DNA from: Polycyclovorans algicola TG408
Lineage (GTDB): Bacteria > Pseudomonadota > Gammaproteobacteria > Nevskiales > Nevskiaceae
DNA: 64,000 nt
Assembly (NCBI RefSeq): GCF_000711245.1
Contig: NZ_JOMH01000001.1
Span: 800,830-864,829, forward strand
Direction: 5' to 3'
Made by a program: the position numbers and the translations under genes. Below are positions 17,892 through 26,488 of the stretch, in pieces. A model generated the notes under the pieces. The model was not told the origin of the DNA and made no database searches. It saw only the letters and a program-made list of their open reading frames with translations. Numbering within the stretch: the stretch's first letter is position 1; each line of letters starts with the position of its first letter.

Positions 17892-18922
17892 TGGAAGGCT
17901 CGATGATTGCACAGATCCATATCGAGGGCGGGCCAACGTTACGCTGCGAGTCGGGCAGTAACTTGTTGCGAGCTGCGTTGTGCGAGGGTCTGGGCTTTCC
18001 CTATGAATGCAATTCGGGTGGTTGCGGCAATTGCCAGTTCGAATTACTCGAAGGTGAAATGACGGACCTGTGGGAGGCTGCGCCCGGCTTGCCCCCCCGT
18101 GCGCGAGCCGCGGGGCGGCGCCTTGGGTGCCAAACTCAGGTGGTTGGTGACTGCCGTATCAGGGTGCGTCTCAAGCCCGAGTTCGTTGCGGTAAAGGCAG
18201 CAGCATTGCGGACCGCACGTCTGATTGAGCGCAAGGCGCTCACGCATGACATGGCCGAGTACAGCTTCATGCGAGAAGGCGCAGCAGATTTTCTGCCGGG
18301 TCAGTACGCGATGCTGCGCCTGCCCGGCGTGACCGGTGATCGCGCCTATTCGATGTCCAATCTTCCAAACCCTGAAGGGCGTTGGAGCTTCATCGTCAAG
18401 CGCACGCCCAACGGCCACGGCTCGGCCGTGCTGGCCGAAGGGTTGCGAGAAGGCGATCAAGTCGGGTTGGATGGCCCTTACGGGCTGGCATATCTGCGGC
18501 CTGAGGCGCCGCGCGATCTTATCTGCATCGGGGGCGGGTCCGGGCTGTCGCCTTTGAAGTCAATTATCACCGCTGCCGTGCGTCACCCAGCGCTCGCCAC
18601 TCGGCGAATCCATTTGTTCTACGGGGGGCGCACGCCAGCAGATATTTGCACCGACCAAATCCTGGATGAAGACGTAGCTCTGCGCGAGCGGGTCGAGGTG
18701 GTGCCAGCCATTTCCGACGGTCTCCCCAGCAACGCGCCTTGGGCCGGCGAGCGGGGGTTCATCCACGAAGTGCTGCAGCGTTGGCTGGGCGCGGCCCGTG
18801 ATGCGCGAGAATATGAGTATTACTTCTGCGGTCCACCGCCCATGACGGACGCGGTGCAAAGGCTGCTGATGCTGGAACGACGAGTGCCAGCGACACAGTT
18901 GCATTTCGACAGGTTTTTATGA
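17891..18922 (+). CDS. Ferredoxin-type [2Fe-2S]/FAD/NADH oxidoreductase
   Basis: About 343 aa. The N-terminal [2Fe-2S] domain has CNSGGCGNCQF and LGCQ; the FAD domain has the RAYSMSN motif; the NAD domain has CIGGGSGLSPL; and the C-terminus has the CGPPPMTD signature. This organisation matches reductases of toluene/phenol monooxygenases (TmoF, DmpP) and XylA. The start overlaps the ferredoxin stop; an in-frame ATG at 17903 with GGAAGG upstream is an alternative. Together with the ferredoxin it can form a full electron-transfer chain. Confidence 0.88.
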   Translation: MEGSMIAQIHIEGGPTLRCESGSNLLRAALCEGLGFPYECNSGGCGNCQFELLEGEMTDLWEAAPGLPPRARAAGRRLGCQTQVVGDCRIRVRLKPEFVAVKAAALRTARLIERKALTHDMAEYSFMREGAADFLPGQYAMLRLPGVTGDRAYSMSNLPNPEGRWSFIVKRTPNGHGSAVLAEGLREGDQVGLDGPYGLAYLRPEAPRDLICIGGGSGLSPLKSIITAAVRHPALATRRIHLFYGGRTPADICTDQILDEDVALRERVEVVPAISDGLPSNAPWAGERGFIHEVLQRWLGAARDAREYEYYFCGPPPMTDAVQRLLMLERRVPATQLHFDRFL

Positions 18923-18968
18923 CGAGATCGTTTAATATAGAACGACGGATCAACCCGGCCTAAGACGG

Positions 18969-18990
18969 CTCTTGCCGATTGCGGCATGAG
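18969..18990. terminator. Small stem-loop between reductase and DUF1329 gene
   Basis: CTC-T-TGCCG pairs with CGGCA-T-GAG around an ATTG loop, with one mismatch. No T tract follows, so it is either a weak terminator or a processing hairpin in a continuing transcript. Confidence 0.3.
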
Positions 18991-19027
18991 TCGAGCTAAG
19001 GTTTAAGTAGTGCACAAGGAGGATTAC

Positions 19028-20431
19028 ATGAGAATTCGCAAATACGATTACGACTACACCCGTCGTGTGTTCTTGGAGAAGGTCGCCAAGGGCGTGGGAG
19101 GCGGCGTTCTGGCACCTCTGTGGCCGACTATCGTCAGCTCGGCCGAAGACATCTCAAAGGCTTATCCCGATGAGGCGATTAGCATAGAGGCCAACACCAA
19201 GGGCAAGATCAAGGTTGGAGACACCGTCGACTCCAAGAATGTCGAACACGTCAAGCATTTGCTGGATGAGATCACGTTCACCCAGATCGCCCAGCATGGC
19301 CGCAAAATCACCATCGCGGCACCCACAACAGACGTGTCCACGATGTATCCCTACACTTTTTTCCAGGCGACATTAAAAAACGCAGGGAAGGCTGGGTGGG
19401 ACGACACTGGAAACGTGGTTGAAGCGGCAACCGGTGAGCCTTGGATTGGGGGCACCCCGTTTCCAGACATGAAGAACGCAATGGAAGCGGTCGCCAATAT
19501 TACGCTGAGTTGGGGGCGACATGATTTGTCTCAATACGCCATTCGCGATTTCGACATCAACCCCGATGGAAGTCGCGCCTATCAGTATGATTTAGTCTGG
19601 ACTGAACTCAATACTACGGCTCGCACCGAAGGATCGAGATACTTCCAAGACAAGAAGGATATGCTTCGTTATCAGTCGGTGTTTTTCACGGCTCCCCAGG
19701 AGCAAGCCGGCGCTTCATTTCTCAGCCCTTGGCACTATGATCAGCGCAGGCTGCCGGAACTCTATGGTTATCTGCCACAGTTCCGTCGTGTCAGGCAGTT
19801 TCCTGCTAACCAGCGGTTTGAGCCACTGGTGCCGGGTATCACCTTGTTCCTCTCAGATGCTTGGGGTGCCGGCGACCCGATGCTCACCTGGGGGGATACC
19901 ACGCTAGTGGAACGCAAGCCACATTTGGCGTCCGTCAAGGGCAATTGGCGGGGAGGGGAACACCCTAACTGGGAAAACACACATTTCCACGGAGGCCCAA
20001 AAGGCCTTAGCTTCATGGATACCGTGATGGAGCTGGTTCCCGAAGTTCTCGTGGTCGACTCCAGCCCGACAGGGTACCCGCGCGCGCCCGTCGGCAAGAA
20101 AAGAATGTGGATTGATGCCCGCAACGGCATGTTGGCCGGGTACGTCACCTATGATCGGCGCGGTGAGGTATGGAAGCAGGTTGACGCGGCGTTTGGCCAG
20201 CAGATTCAGGGGGACGTCGTCAACAAGGACAAGTTCGGATACCCCCACTGGTCTGTGGCACAGGTGCATATCGGCGACATTCAATCTGGGCGAATGAGCA
20301 TGCTTCAGTTCGCCAAGGAAGTGAGGGGCGGTTACCAGTCGCGCTATGAGGTCAAAGACGAGGCCGAAGAGGTTGAGGTTTATAACAAGTTCCTGACCCA
20401 GAACGCGCTTGCCCGTCTTGGTACAGCCTGA
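19028..20431 (+). CDS. DUF1329-domain periplasmic protein with Tat-like signal
   Basis: A 467-aa DUF1329 protein. The N-terminus has RRVFLEKVAKG followed by a hydrophobic stretch, which resembles a twin-arginine signal, so export to the periplasm is likely. DUF1329 proteins are usually paired with DUF1302 proteins and occur near hydrophobic-substrate catabolism genes; a link to lipid- or hydrocarbon-like ligand handling at the outer membrane is proposed for the group. The ATG at 19028 follows AAGGAGG, whereas an upstream GTG at 19010 has none. The DUF1302 gene follows. Confidence 0.85.
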   Translation: MRIRKYDYDYTRRVFLEKVAKGVGGGVLAPLWPTIVSSAEDISKAYPDEAISIEANTKGKIKVGDTVDSKNVEHVKHLLDEITFTQIAQHGRKITIAAPTTDVSTMYPYTFFQATLKNAGKAGWDDTGNVVEAATGEPWIGGTPFPDMKNAMEAVANITLSWGRHDLSQYAIRDFDINPDGSRAYQYDLVWTELNTTARTEGSRYFQDKKDMLRYQSVFFTAPQEQAGASFLSPWHYDQRRLPELYGYLPQFRRVRQFPANQRFEPLVPGITLFLSDAWGAGDPMLTWGDTTLVERKPHLASVKGNWRGGEHPNWENTHFHGGPKGLSFMDTVMELVPEVLVVDSSPTGYPRAPVGKKRMWIDARNGMLAGYVTYDRRGEVWKQVDAAFGQQIQGDVVNKDKFGYPHWSVAQVHIGDIQSGRMSMLQFAKEVRGGYQSRYEVKDEAEEVEVYNKFLTQNALARLGTA

Positions 20432-20457
20432 AGCCGTCTTATCGAAAACTAAAAAAT

Positions 20458-20495
20458 GCTGCATGGCCGCCGCACCCATGTGACGGCCATGCTGC
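20458..20495. promoter_or_regulatory. Strong hairpin before the DUF1302 gene
   Basis: A 12-bp stem with one mismatch (GCTGCATGGCCG against CGGCCATGCTGC) and a 14-base loop sits just before the ribosome site GCAGGGAG and the ATG at 20510. It could stabilise the downstream message, set the ratio of the two proteins, or be a partial terminator. Confidence 0.5.
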
Positions 20496-20509
20496 AGGGA
20501 GAATCGGTA

Positions 20510-22609
20510 ATGAAATACATAAACAAGATTTGTGCTGTGGGACTGATCGGATGCATCTTGAGTTCAAGCGCATTTGCACAGAGTGCGGGTAATTTCAGTT
20601 TTCTTGGTGGAAACCTGTCTTACAATGGTTTGTTCAGGATGGATCTCTCCGTCAACACTTCAAACCAGGCGAATCGATTCAATCAATTTGGAAATCCGGC
20701 CAACGGCGTTGCGATACGGCGAGCCGCCGGCAATCCGTTAACGAACTACCAGACGACCCTAGTGCCAACGGGGTTGAACCCTCTGACCGATCTGCTGGGA
20801 AACTTCACGCCCATCGTAACGGGTGAGCCCGCCCCTGGGGTGAGCAACTCGTCAATCGTTGCGGATACATTCACCAAACCCGTTCAGGACAAGGTGCCTG
20901 ACATCAATCACCACGAAGCGCGGATTGAACTGAGCCCAACTCTCGACTGGGGTAATGGATGGTCGTTCCGGGCACGACTCCGCGCGGTCTACCAATCAGG
21001 CTTGGGGTTTGACGAGTTTTCGTTCAATGATTTTGGCGGAATAGAAGGCGGTACGCGAAACATTACCCGCGGGAGCCCCAGCTTCTTGGGTTATCAAACC
21101 GATGACAAGCGAAATCCGCTGTTATTCGAGCGTTCCGGCAAAAATTACATGATTGATCTGCCGAGCTTCTTTCTGCAATGGACCAACGGTACTGTTACAA
21201 CTCGTGTAGGCAATCAAAGTATCGCGTGGGGCCAGTTGCTGTTTTTTCGCATCATGGATCAAGCTAACGGCTTGGACCTACGGCGGCATTTGTTTTTGGA
21301 TCGCGTACTTGAAGAATACGCAGACGAACGAATGGCTGCCCCAGGTCTGCGTGTGACCGTACAGGCAACGAACGAAATAACAGCTGATTTTTTCGCTCAA
21401 CAATTCATCCCAACCATTGTCCCCAACGCCAACACGCCTTACAGCGTGATTGACAGCAATTTCACGTTGCATGATCGTTATACCGAAGGAGGATTCGACG
21501 AAACCGTCAACTTCGGTGTGCGTTTCAGAGGTGAATACGGCCATTGGAACTGGCAGGCGATGTACACCAACAAACGGGACCAGCTCGGTCGCATCCGCTT
21601 CACGCCTTCAAACGTGAACAAAAAGCTGCCCGAAAACAACGCACTGGGATTGGTGTTAAACCGTTACTGTGAAGCGGCTCTGGGTTCTTCACTTGGTCAG
21701 GGCTGCGGACCGCAATTGGCTCAATTGCCTTTTGAGGTGACGCCTGTTGGTCTTAGCAGTGCCGAAGAATGGTTCTGGGGCGCCAATAACCAAAAGCTTG
21801 ATGCCGTTGGTATATTTAACGGAATCGTCGACGACTTCGCGCCATTGACTACGTCTCTGCTTTTGACCCGAGACGGAGATGTGAACCAGATTGCCAACCA
21901 GCTTAATTTGCTGTTCATGGCCAGCGACGGTCTGCGAGGGCACATCGAGCGGGAATATTTCCGTCAACACGTATTTGGCCTGGGCGCAGGTTATGTCATG
22001 GATGCAGAACCAGGTTCCATTTTTGATCAGATGATAATTAATGTGGAGGCAGCGTACACGCCGGGCCGATTATTGACGTCGCCTGATGTGCGCATCGATC
22101 CCCCGGAAGTCGACGACCTGCAGGTTGGAGTGGTTGTGGAAAAATATCAAAGATTTTCTACAAGTTTTCCTGCGACCTACCTTGTATTTCAATATTTGTG
22201 GTCCAAGGAGACTGACCTTGCCGGCTTGAGGGTAGACGGTTATGGCGGCGAGCAGTTCAGCACGCAGAACCAAGGCATCCAACTGGACAGGGATGTGCCA
22301 CTGAGTGACAACCCACGCTCGTTCCGTAATGGCGGTGGTGGCGTGAATAACGCAAACTACATGGTATTTGCGTTCCTGCAGCCACTGGACGCCTACATCT
22401 GGGAATATAGCGGTGCAATGTTAATTGATCTACAAGGTGGCATTTTGATTCAACCTGGCGTGCAATGGAAACCCAAGGGCAACATCACCGTGAATCTGTT
22501 CTACAACTACGTTAACGACACGGCCTGGGGCAACAACGCCAATCGCAACACCTTGAGTTTGTTCGATCAAGCTAACGAAGTTACCGTGCGTTTCGGTTAT
22601 CAGTTCTGA
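20510..22609 (+). CDS. DUF1302-family outer-membrane beta-barrel protein
   Basis: A 699-aa protein with an N-terminal signal peptide (hydrophobic stretch ending near SSAFAQS, residues 1-23). The rest is rich in alternating aromatic/polar strands and ends in VRFGYQF, with the terminal aromatic residue typical of outer-membrane barrels. DUF1302 proteins are predicted porin-like channels found beside DUF1329 proteins in steroid, alkane and PAH degraders. A role in uptake of hydrophobic aromatics is inferred. Codon use looks less GC-biased than the neighbouring operons (many AAT, ATT and TTT codons), which suggests separate origin. Confidence 0.82.
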   Translation: MKYINKICAVGLIGCILSSSAFAQSAGNFSFLGGNLSYNGLFRMDLSVNTSNQANRFNQFGNPANGVAIRRAAGNPLTNYQTTLVPTGLNPLTDLLGNFTPIVTGEPAPGVSNSSIVADTFTKPVQDKVPDINHHEARIELSPTLDWGNGWSFRARLRAVYQSGLGFDEFSFNDFGGIEGGTRNITRGSPSFLGYQTDDKRNPLLFERSGKNYMIDLPSFFLQWTNGTVTTRVGNQSIAWGQLLFFRIMDQANGLDLRRHLFLDRVLEEYADERMAAPGLRVTVQATNEITADFFAQQFIPTIVPNANTPYSVIDSNFTLHDRYTEGGFDETVNFGVRFRGEYGHWNWQAMYTNKRDQLGRIRFTPSNVNKKLPENNALGLVLNRYCEAALGSSLGQGCGPQLAQLPFEVTPVGLSSAEEWFWGANNQKLDAVGIFNGIVDDFAPLTTSLLLTRDGDVNQIANQLNLLFMASDGLRGHIEREYFRQHVFGLGAGYVMDAEPGSIFDQMIINVEAAYTPGRLLTSPDVRIDPPEVDDLQVGVVVEKYQRFSTSFPATYLVFQYLWSKETDLAGLRVDGYGGEQFSTQNQGIQLDRDVPLSDNPRSFRNGGGGVNNANYMVFAFLQPLDAYIWEYSGAMLIDLQGGILIQPGVQWKPKGNITVNLFYNYVNDTAWGNNANRNTLSLFDQANEVTVRFGYQF

Positions 22610-23322
22610 GCGTTGAGACGGGTTTGCGTAGGGGAAACTTATTGAACATGTCTAAGAAGACTGAGCCCTTTCTGCCGCGGGGCTTAAAAGTTACAGCAGG
22701 CAGCCTTCGGGCCCATAGTGTGGTTTTTCGTAAGGTTATTCTTTTATTCAGACATGTCAACGTAGGCAGGAATTCAGCTTTAGGGAGCCTCTGAAAAACG
22801 TAGCGAGCGAAATTCAGTTCGCGTTCCGCCTGAGGGCAGTAAACGGAATGTACTGAAGTACATGAGTATTTCGAGCGCAGCCGGAATGCGAAATGACGAG
22901 CGCAGTAGTTTTGCAGAGGCTCCTTAGGCGAATTTTATTGTTCAGTGCTGGATGCTTATGCGCGGACAGGGCCGACAGGGGTTTTGATGTTGTGAACTTC
23001 TGAGTTGCTTTGCAGAACTGGCGGCACCGGAACGGAGGGAGCGCCCACCCATACAGATATTACGGAAGTGGAAGCTGAGAGCCGTTGGAATGGTACGACA
23101 CCCGTTACTCAACTCACTGTTTCGCAGTTGTCATTAACACCGCACTGCTCGTTGTGGAGAGCGGTGGAGAATTGAACGGTGCGTACATTGGTCAGTGGCG
23201 GTCCGAAGATGCTTCAAAGAACTAAAGTGATCCGTGTGAGTGAAGAGTATTGAGTTTCGGATGGTCGCTTCGTAAATTAAAATTGTCCGTGCGCGACGCA
23301 GAGTCCCGCTGAGATACCTGCC
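22610..23322. other. Gene-free stretch containing the MITE
   Basis: No convincing coding sequence lies between the DUF1302 gene and the MFS transporter. The base composition is lower in GC than the flanks. The stretch holds the 140-bp mobile element described separately and a weak stem AGCCC/GGGCT at 22664-22684 followed by TTAAAAG, which could be a poor terminator. The remainder presumably includes the transporter promoter, which I cannot place. Confidence 0.6.
22784..22923. mobile_element. MITE-like element with terminal inverted repeats and TTAG duplication
   Basis: The element begins GGAGCCTCTG and ends CAGAGGCTCC, a perfect 10-bp inverted repeat that extends imperfectly inwards. It is flanked on both sides by TTAG (22780-22783 and 22924-22927), a four-base target duplication of the YTAR type produced by IS5-group elements. 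The interior folds into a long imperfect hairpin with ATGTACT-GA-AGTACAT at its centre. It has no coding capacity and would need a transposase supplied in trans. Confidence 0.8.
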
Positions 23323-24756
23323 ATGACGATGAAACCCAGTCAAGACATGGCCACGATCGATGTCGCCCAGGTCATTGATCAGCGTCCGCTGAGTTCCTTG
23401 CAGATCCTAGTACTGTTCCTGGCTGGCCTGACCATTGTGCTCGATGGGCTGGACATCCAGGCCGTCGCTTTCGCGGCCCCTGCTATCGCGGCTGACCTAG
23501 GCCTTGAAAGGGCCAGCCTGGGGCCGATATTTTCGGCAGGTCTGCTCGGCATGGCCCTGGGCTCGATGCTCATGGGGCCGGTGGCAGATCGCTACGGCCG
23601 CCGGTTCAGCGTGCTCTTGAGCGTGGCGCTGTTCGGCAGCTTTACCTTCCTCACGGCCTTTGCCAGCAGCTCCACTGAACTGCTGGTGTTTCGCTTCCTG
23701 ACCGGTCTCGGTCTGGGCGGTGCGCTGCCCAGCCTGGTGGTGCTCGTTGGCGAATACTCGCCAAAGCGCATCCGCGCGATCTGTGCCGGGGTGGTGCTGG
23801 CGGGAGTGCCGGTCGGTGGACTGCTGGGTGGCCTGCTCGCTACCTGGGCCATCCCACGTTTCGGTTGGCCGTCGATTTTTCTGATCGGAGGGGGCCTGCC
23901 GGTGCTAATGCTGCCCCTGCTGTGGCTGAAGTTGCCGGAGTCGATTCGATTCATGGTCAGTCGCGGGGCATCCGGCTCGGCGCGGGTACGCGAGGTCATG
24001 CGCCGAATCGATCCTCAAGGCGATTACGGAGCCAGTGCGGTGTTTGCCGAGGCGCAAGCGCCTGCAGAAGACGTACCCCGGGGCGTACCGATCAGGAAAC
24101 TTTTTAGCGACGGCATGGCGCGTGACACGGTGCTGTTGTGGGCGGCGTTCTTCACCAATCTCATGGGCATCTATTTCCTGATATCGTGGATTCCCACTTT
24201 GCTGGTTGACGCCGGCTACTCCATCGCAAAGGCGACCAGCGCTTCTGTTGCCTTGAATTTCGGTGGCGTGTTCGGCCTGGTGGGACTGGGCTGGATCGTC
24301 AACCGCTTCGGTGTCCCGGTTCGATACGTGATCGCAGCCGCACTGCTAATCGGCTCCGTTCATGTCACCCTGGTGGGTGTGCTCGCCACAAACCTGACGC
24401 TGATGTTGTCGGCCGTGTTCGTGGCTGGTGCCTTCGTCATGGGAACCCAGGGCCAGTTATTTAACCTGGGCAGCAGCCTTTACCCCACCGAAGTGCGCAC
24501 CACGGGCCTGGGTTGGGCGGTGGGCATCGGACGCATCGGCTCGGTGCTGGGCCCGCTCGTGGGCGGAGCGCTGATCCTGATCGGGCTGGGCATTCCGGTC
24601 TACTTCGGTTTCTTCGGCGCCCTGCTGTTGCTGGGCGCTGTCGCCGTCCTGTGCATGCGTCGCGAGCCCAAGATCGCGACGCCCGCCGCAGGAGGCGCGG
24701 ATTCCCCCTGCCCAGACCATCCAGTTCACACCTCCGGCGGCAGGCACCCTCCATGA
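23323..24756 (+). CDS. MFS transporter, aromatic acid:proton symporter family
   Basis: A 477-aa protein with about 12 predicted membrane segments. DGLDIQAVAFAAP in the first helix and GPVADRYGRR in the loop between helices 2 and 3 are the signatures of the AAHS group (PcaK, BenK, MhbT). It would import an aromatic acid such as benzoate, salicylate or a hydroxybenzoate. The C-terminal tail is hydrophilic and proline-rich. A second small gene overlaps its stop by four bases. Confidence 0.88.
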   Translation: MTMKPSQDMATIDVAQVIDQRPLSSLQILVLFLAGLTIVLDGLDIQAVAFAAPAIAADLGLERASLGPIFSAGLLGMALGSMLMGPVADRYGRRFSVLLSVALFGSFTFLTAFASSSTELLVFRFLTGLGLGGALPSLVVLVGEYSPKRIRAICAGVVLAGVPVGGLLGGLLATWAIPRFGWPSIFLIGGGLPVLMLPLLWLKLPESIRFMVSRGASGSARVREVMRRIDPQGDYGASAVFAEAQAPAEDVPRGVPIRKLFSDGMARDTVLLWAAFFTNLMGIYFLISWIPTLLVDAGYSIAKATSASVALNFGGVFGLVGLGWIVNRFGVPVRYVIAAALLIGSVHVTLVGVLATNLTLMLSAVFVAGAFVMGTQGQLFNLGSSLYPTEVRTTGLGWAVGIGRIGSVLGPLVGGALILIGLGIPVYFGFFGALLLLGAVAVLCMRREPKIATPAAGGADSPCPDHPVHTSGGRHPP

Positions 24757-25076
24757 AGGTCATTGCCAGTCCGAGCCTGTACGTCTATTACCGGATTTCC
24801 GAGGCCAAGGCCGAAACGGCGCGCGGGGCTGCGGCACGCCTGGCGGATCTCCTCGCCGCACAGCGCATCGAGCGGCCGCGACTGATGCGTCGCCCGGAGG
24901 CCAATGCCCAAGGGCAGCAAACCTGGATGGAGGTCTACGAGCGCTGGGACCCCAGCTGGCTGACGACACTGGACCGCGCCGTCACCGACTCCGGTCTGGG
25001 CGCGCTGATCGAGGGGTCGCGGCACCTTGAATTGTTCCTTGATCTACCGTCATCTGAACAAGGAGACGCGACATGA
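24753..25076 (+). CDS. DUF4936-family protein
   Basis: A 107-aa protein starting MKVIASPSLYVYYRIS, overlapping the transporter stop (ATGA). Its pattern (YVYYRI near the start, LMRRPE, TWMEVYERW, HLELF near the end) fits DUF4936, a family of short ferredoxin-like-fold proteins of unknown function that are common in betaproteobacteria. A longer in-frame ATG at 24513 is antiparallel noise inside the transporter gene. Function not known. Confidence 0.7.
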   Translation: MKVIASPSLYVYYRISEAKAETARGAAARLADLLAAQRIERPRLMRRPEANAQGQQTWMEVYERWDPSWLTTLDRAVTDSGLGALIEGSRHLELFLDLPSSEQGDAT

Positions 25077-25363
25077 GTGCATTCGTGATGGCAGAGATTC
25101 TGGAAGTGAGCGATCCCGCCGGCATGAAGCAGTATGCGGAGGCGGCACGCCCGACCATCGAGCAGTACGGCGGACGTTATCGGACGCTGCGTGGAAAGAT
25201 GGAGGTGATGGAGGGCGACTGGCGGCCGGCGCCCCTGGTGATCATCGAGTTCCCGAGCCTGGAGCGAGCGCATGCCTGGTACGGCTCGCCCGAGTACCGC
25301 CCCTTGATTGTGCAGCGTCAGGCGGTATCGCGCACCAATTTCGTCTTCATCGAAGGCCTCTGA
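25073..25363 (+). CDS. DUF1330-family protein
   Basis: A 96-aa protein overlapping the previous stop by four bases. EILEVSDPAGMKQYAEAARPTIEQYGG and VIIEFPSLERAHAWYGSPEY are the hallmarks of DUF1330, a dimeric alpha-beta barrel family. Members are found near aromatic degradation genes but no enzymatic activity is assigned. The three-gene unit with the MFS transporter suggests a linked role. Confidence 0.85.
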   Translation: MSAFVMAEILEVSDPAGMKQYAEAARPTIEQYGGRYRTLRGKMEVMEGDWRPAPLVIIEFPSLERAHAWYGSPEYRPLIVQRQAVSRTNFVFIEGL

Positions 25364-25484
25364 TGGACACCCGCTGCGGGTTCGGTAGGCCGGAGATGAG
25401 TTCGCTGATCGCCGCCATCGCGCTGCTTCTGGAACTTCACGAGCGCTTAATCGGCGTGCCGGCGTTCTGAAGGTGCGGAGATCC

Positions 25485-26444
25485 TTACAGCAGCACCCAC
25501 AGCCACAGCGGCAGCACTATGAAGTAGAGCAGGGTGGTGGCCACCATCACCGAGGCGAGCAGTTCGGTGTCGAGCCCGAAGCGCTCGGACAGCATGATGG
25601 TCGCCATCATCGTCGGCATGCCGGCGAGCAGCACGATGGACACCGTCATCTCGTTGCGACCGAGAAAAGGCAGACACAGCGCAGCAACGATTGCCGGCAT
25701 CACCACCAGTTTGAGCAGGCCGGCCATCGCGAGCAGGCCGGGACGCTGGCGCAGCGCGGCGGGAGACAGCGACATGCCGATGGTCAGCAGCATCGCGGGA
25801 ACAACCGCTTGTCCGAGCAACTCGGCGGTGCGGGCTATGGGGGCCGGGTTGGGCAGTCCGAGGAGGTTCACGGTGAAGCCGGCCGCGAAAGCCCAGACCG
25901 GTGGCAGGCGCACGAATGTGCGAACAAAAAGCGACAGTCGGAATGTTCCATCGCCGTTGCAGCCCCAGGCGCTTGCGAGCCCCGCACCCAGGCTCCAGAA
26001 CAGGATCCCAATGCCGAGGATGTCGGCATAGATCGCGAAGCGCGCCGCACCGCTACCGTACAGCGGCTGGAGCACCGACAGGCCGATGGAGAGGATGTTG
26101 CCGAAAGAACAGGCCAGGATCAGCGCGCCGAGTTGTCGCCGTCCCAGACCCGGAAACAGCCCGCTGCGTGCGAATACCAGCCACGCGATACCCGCTGCCA
26201 TGAGCAGGCCGATCCAGGTGTACAGCGGTACCCACCAGAAATCCGCACCGAAGCGGGCATGACTGACCACGTGATAGGCGAGGCCCGGATAGAACGCATA
26301 CATCACGAGCATGTTGATCGCGCGGCGCGCGCTGAGCGCATCGAGGCCACCGGGCGCGGTGAGCCGCCAGACGTAACCCAGCGCGATCAGGAGGGCGACA
26401 GGCGCAAGGCCTTCGCCCAGGGTCAGCAACAGGTGTTCGGACAT
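25485..26444 (-). CDS. AEC-family (auxin efflux carrier-like) permease
   Basis: A 319-aa membrane protein with about 10 hydrophobic segments. LGYVWRLTAPGGLDALSARRAINMLVMYAFYPGL near the start and the GMPTMMATIMLSERFGLDTELLASVMVATTLL block near the end are typical of the AEC/MdcF permease family, which moves small organic acids. The ATG at 26444 lies between two possible upstream starts and gives the family's usual N-terminus (MSEHLLLT). It diverges from the EamA gene. Confidence 0.85.
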   Translation of the reverse strand: MSEHLLLTLGEGLAPVALLIALGYVWRLTAPGGLDALSARRAINMLVMYAFYPGLAYHVVSHARFGADFWWVPLYTWIGLLMAAGIAWLVFARSGLFPGLGRRQLGALILACSFGNILSIGLSVLQPLYGSGAARFAIYADILGIGILFWSLGAGLASAWGCNGDGTFRLSLFVRTFVRLPPVWAFAAGFTVNLLGLPNPAPIARTAELLGQAVVPAMLLTIGMSLSPAALRQRPGLLAMAGLLKLVVMPAIVAALCLPFLGRNEMTVSIVLLAGMPTMMATIMLSERFGLDTELLASVMVATTLLYFIVLPLWLWVLL

Positions 26445-26488
26445 TTGAGGATGATGGGAATCGGAAACGTGACAGGAGTTCGGAGCTG

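Noticed and set aside
22664-22684. AGCCC/GGGCT stem after the DUF1302 gene as a terminator
   Set aside because: Only five base pairs with an eleven-base loop and no real T tract; mentioned only in the description of the gap.
25364-25470. Small plus-strand frame of about 35 codons after the DUF1330 gene
   Set aside because: No ribosome site, no recognisable similarity and unusual composition; probably chance.
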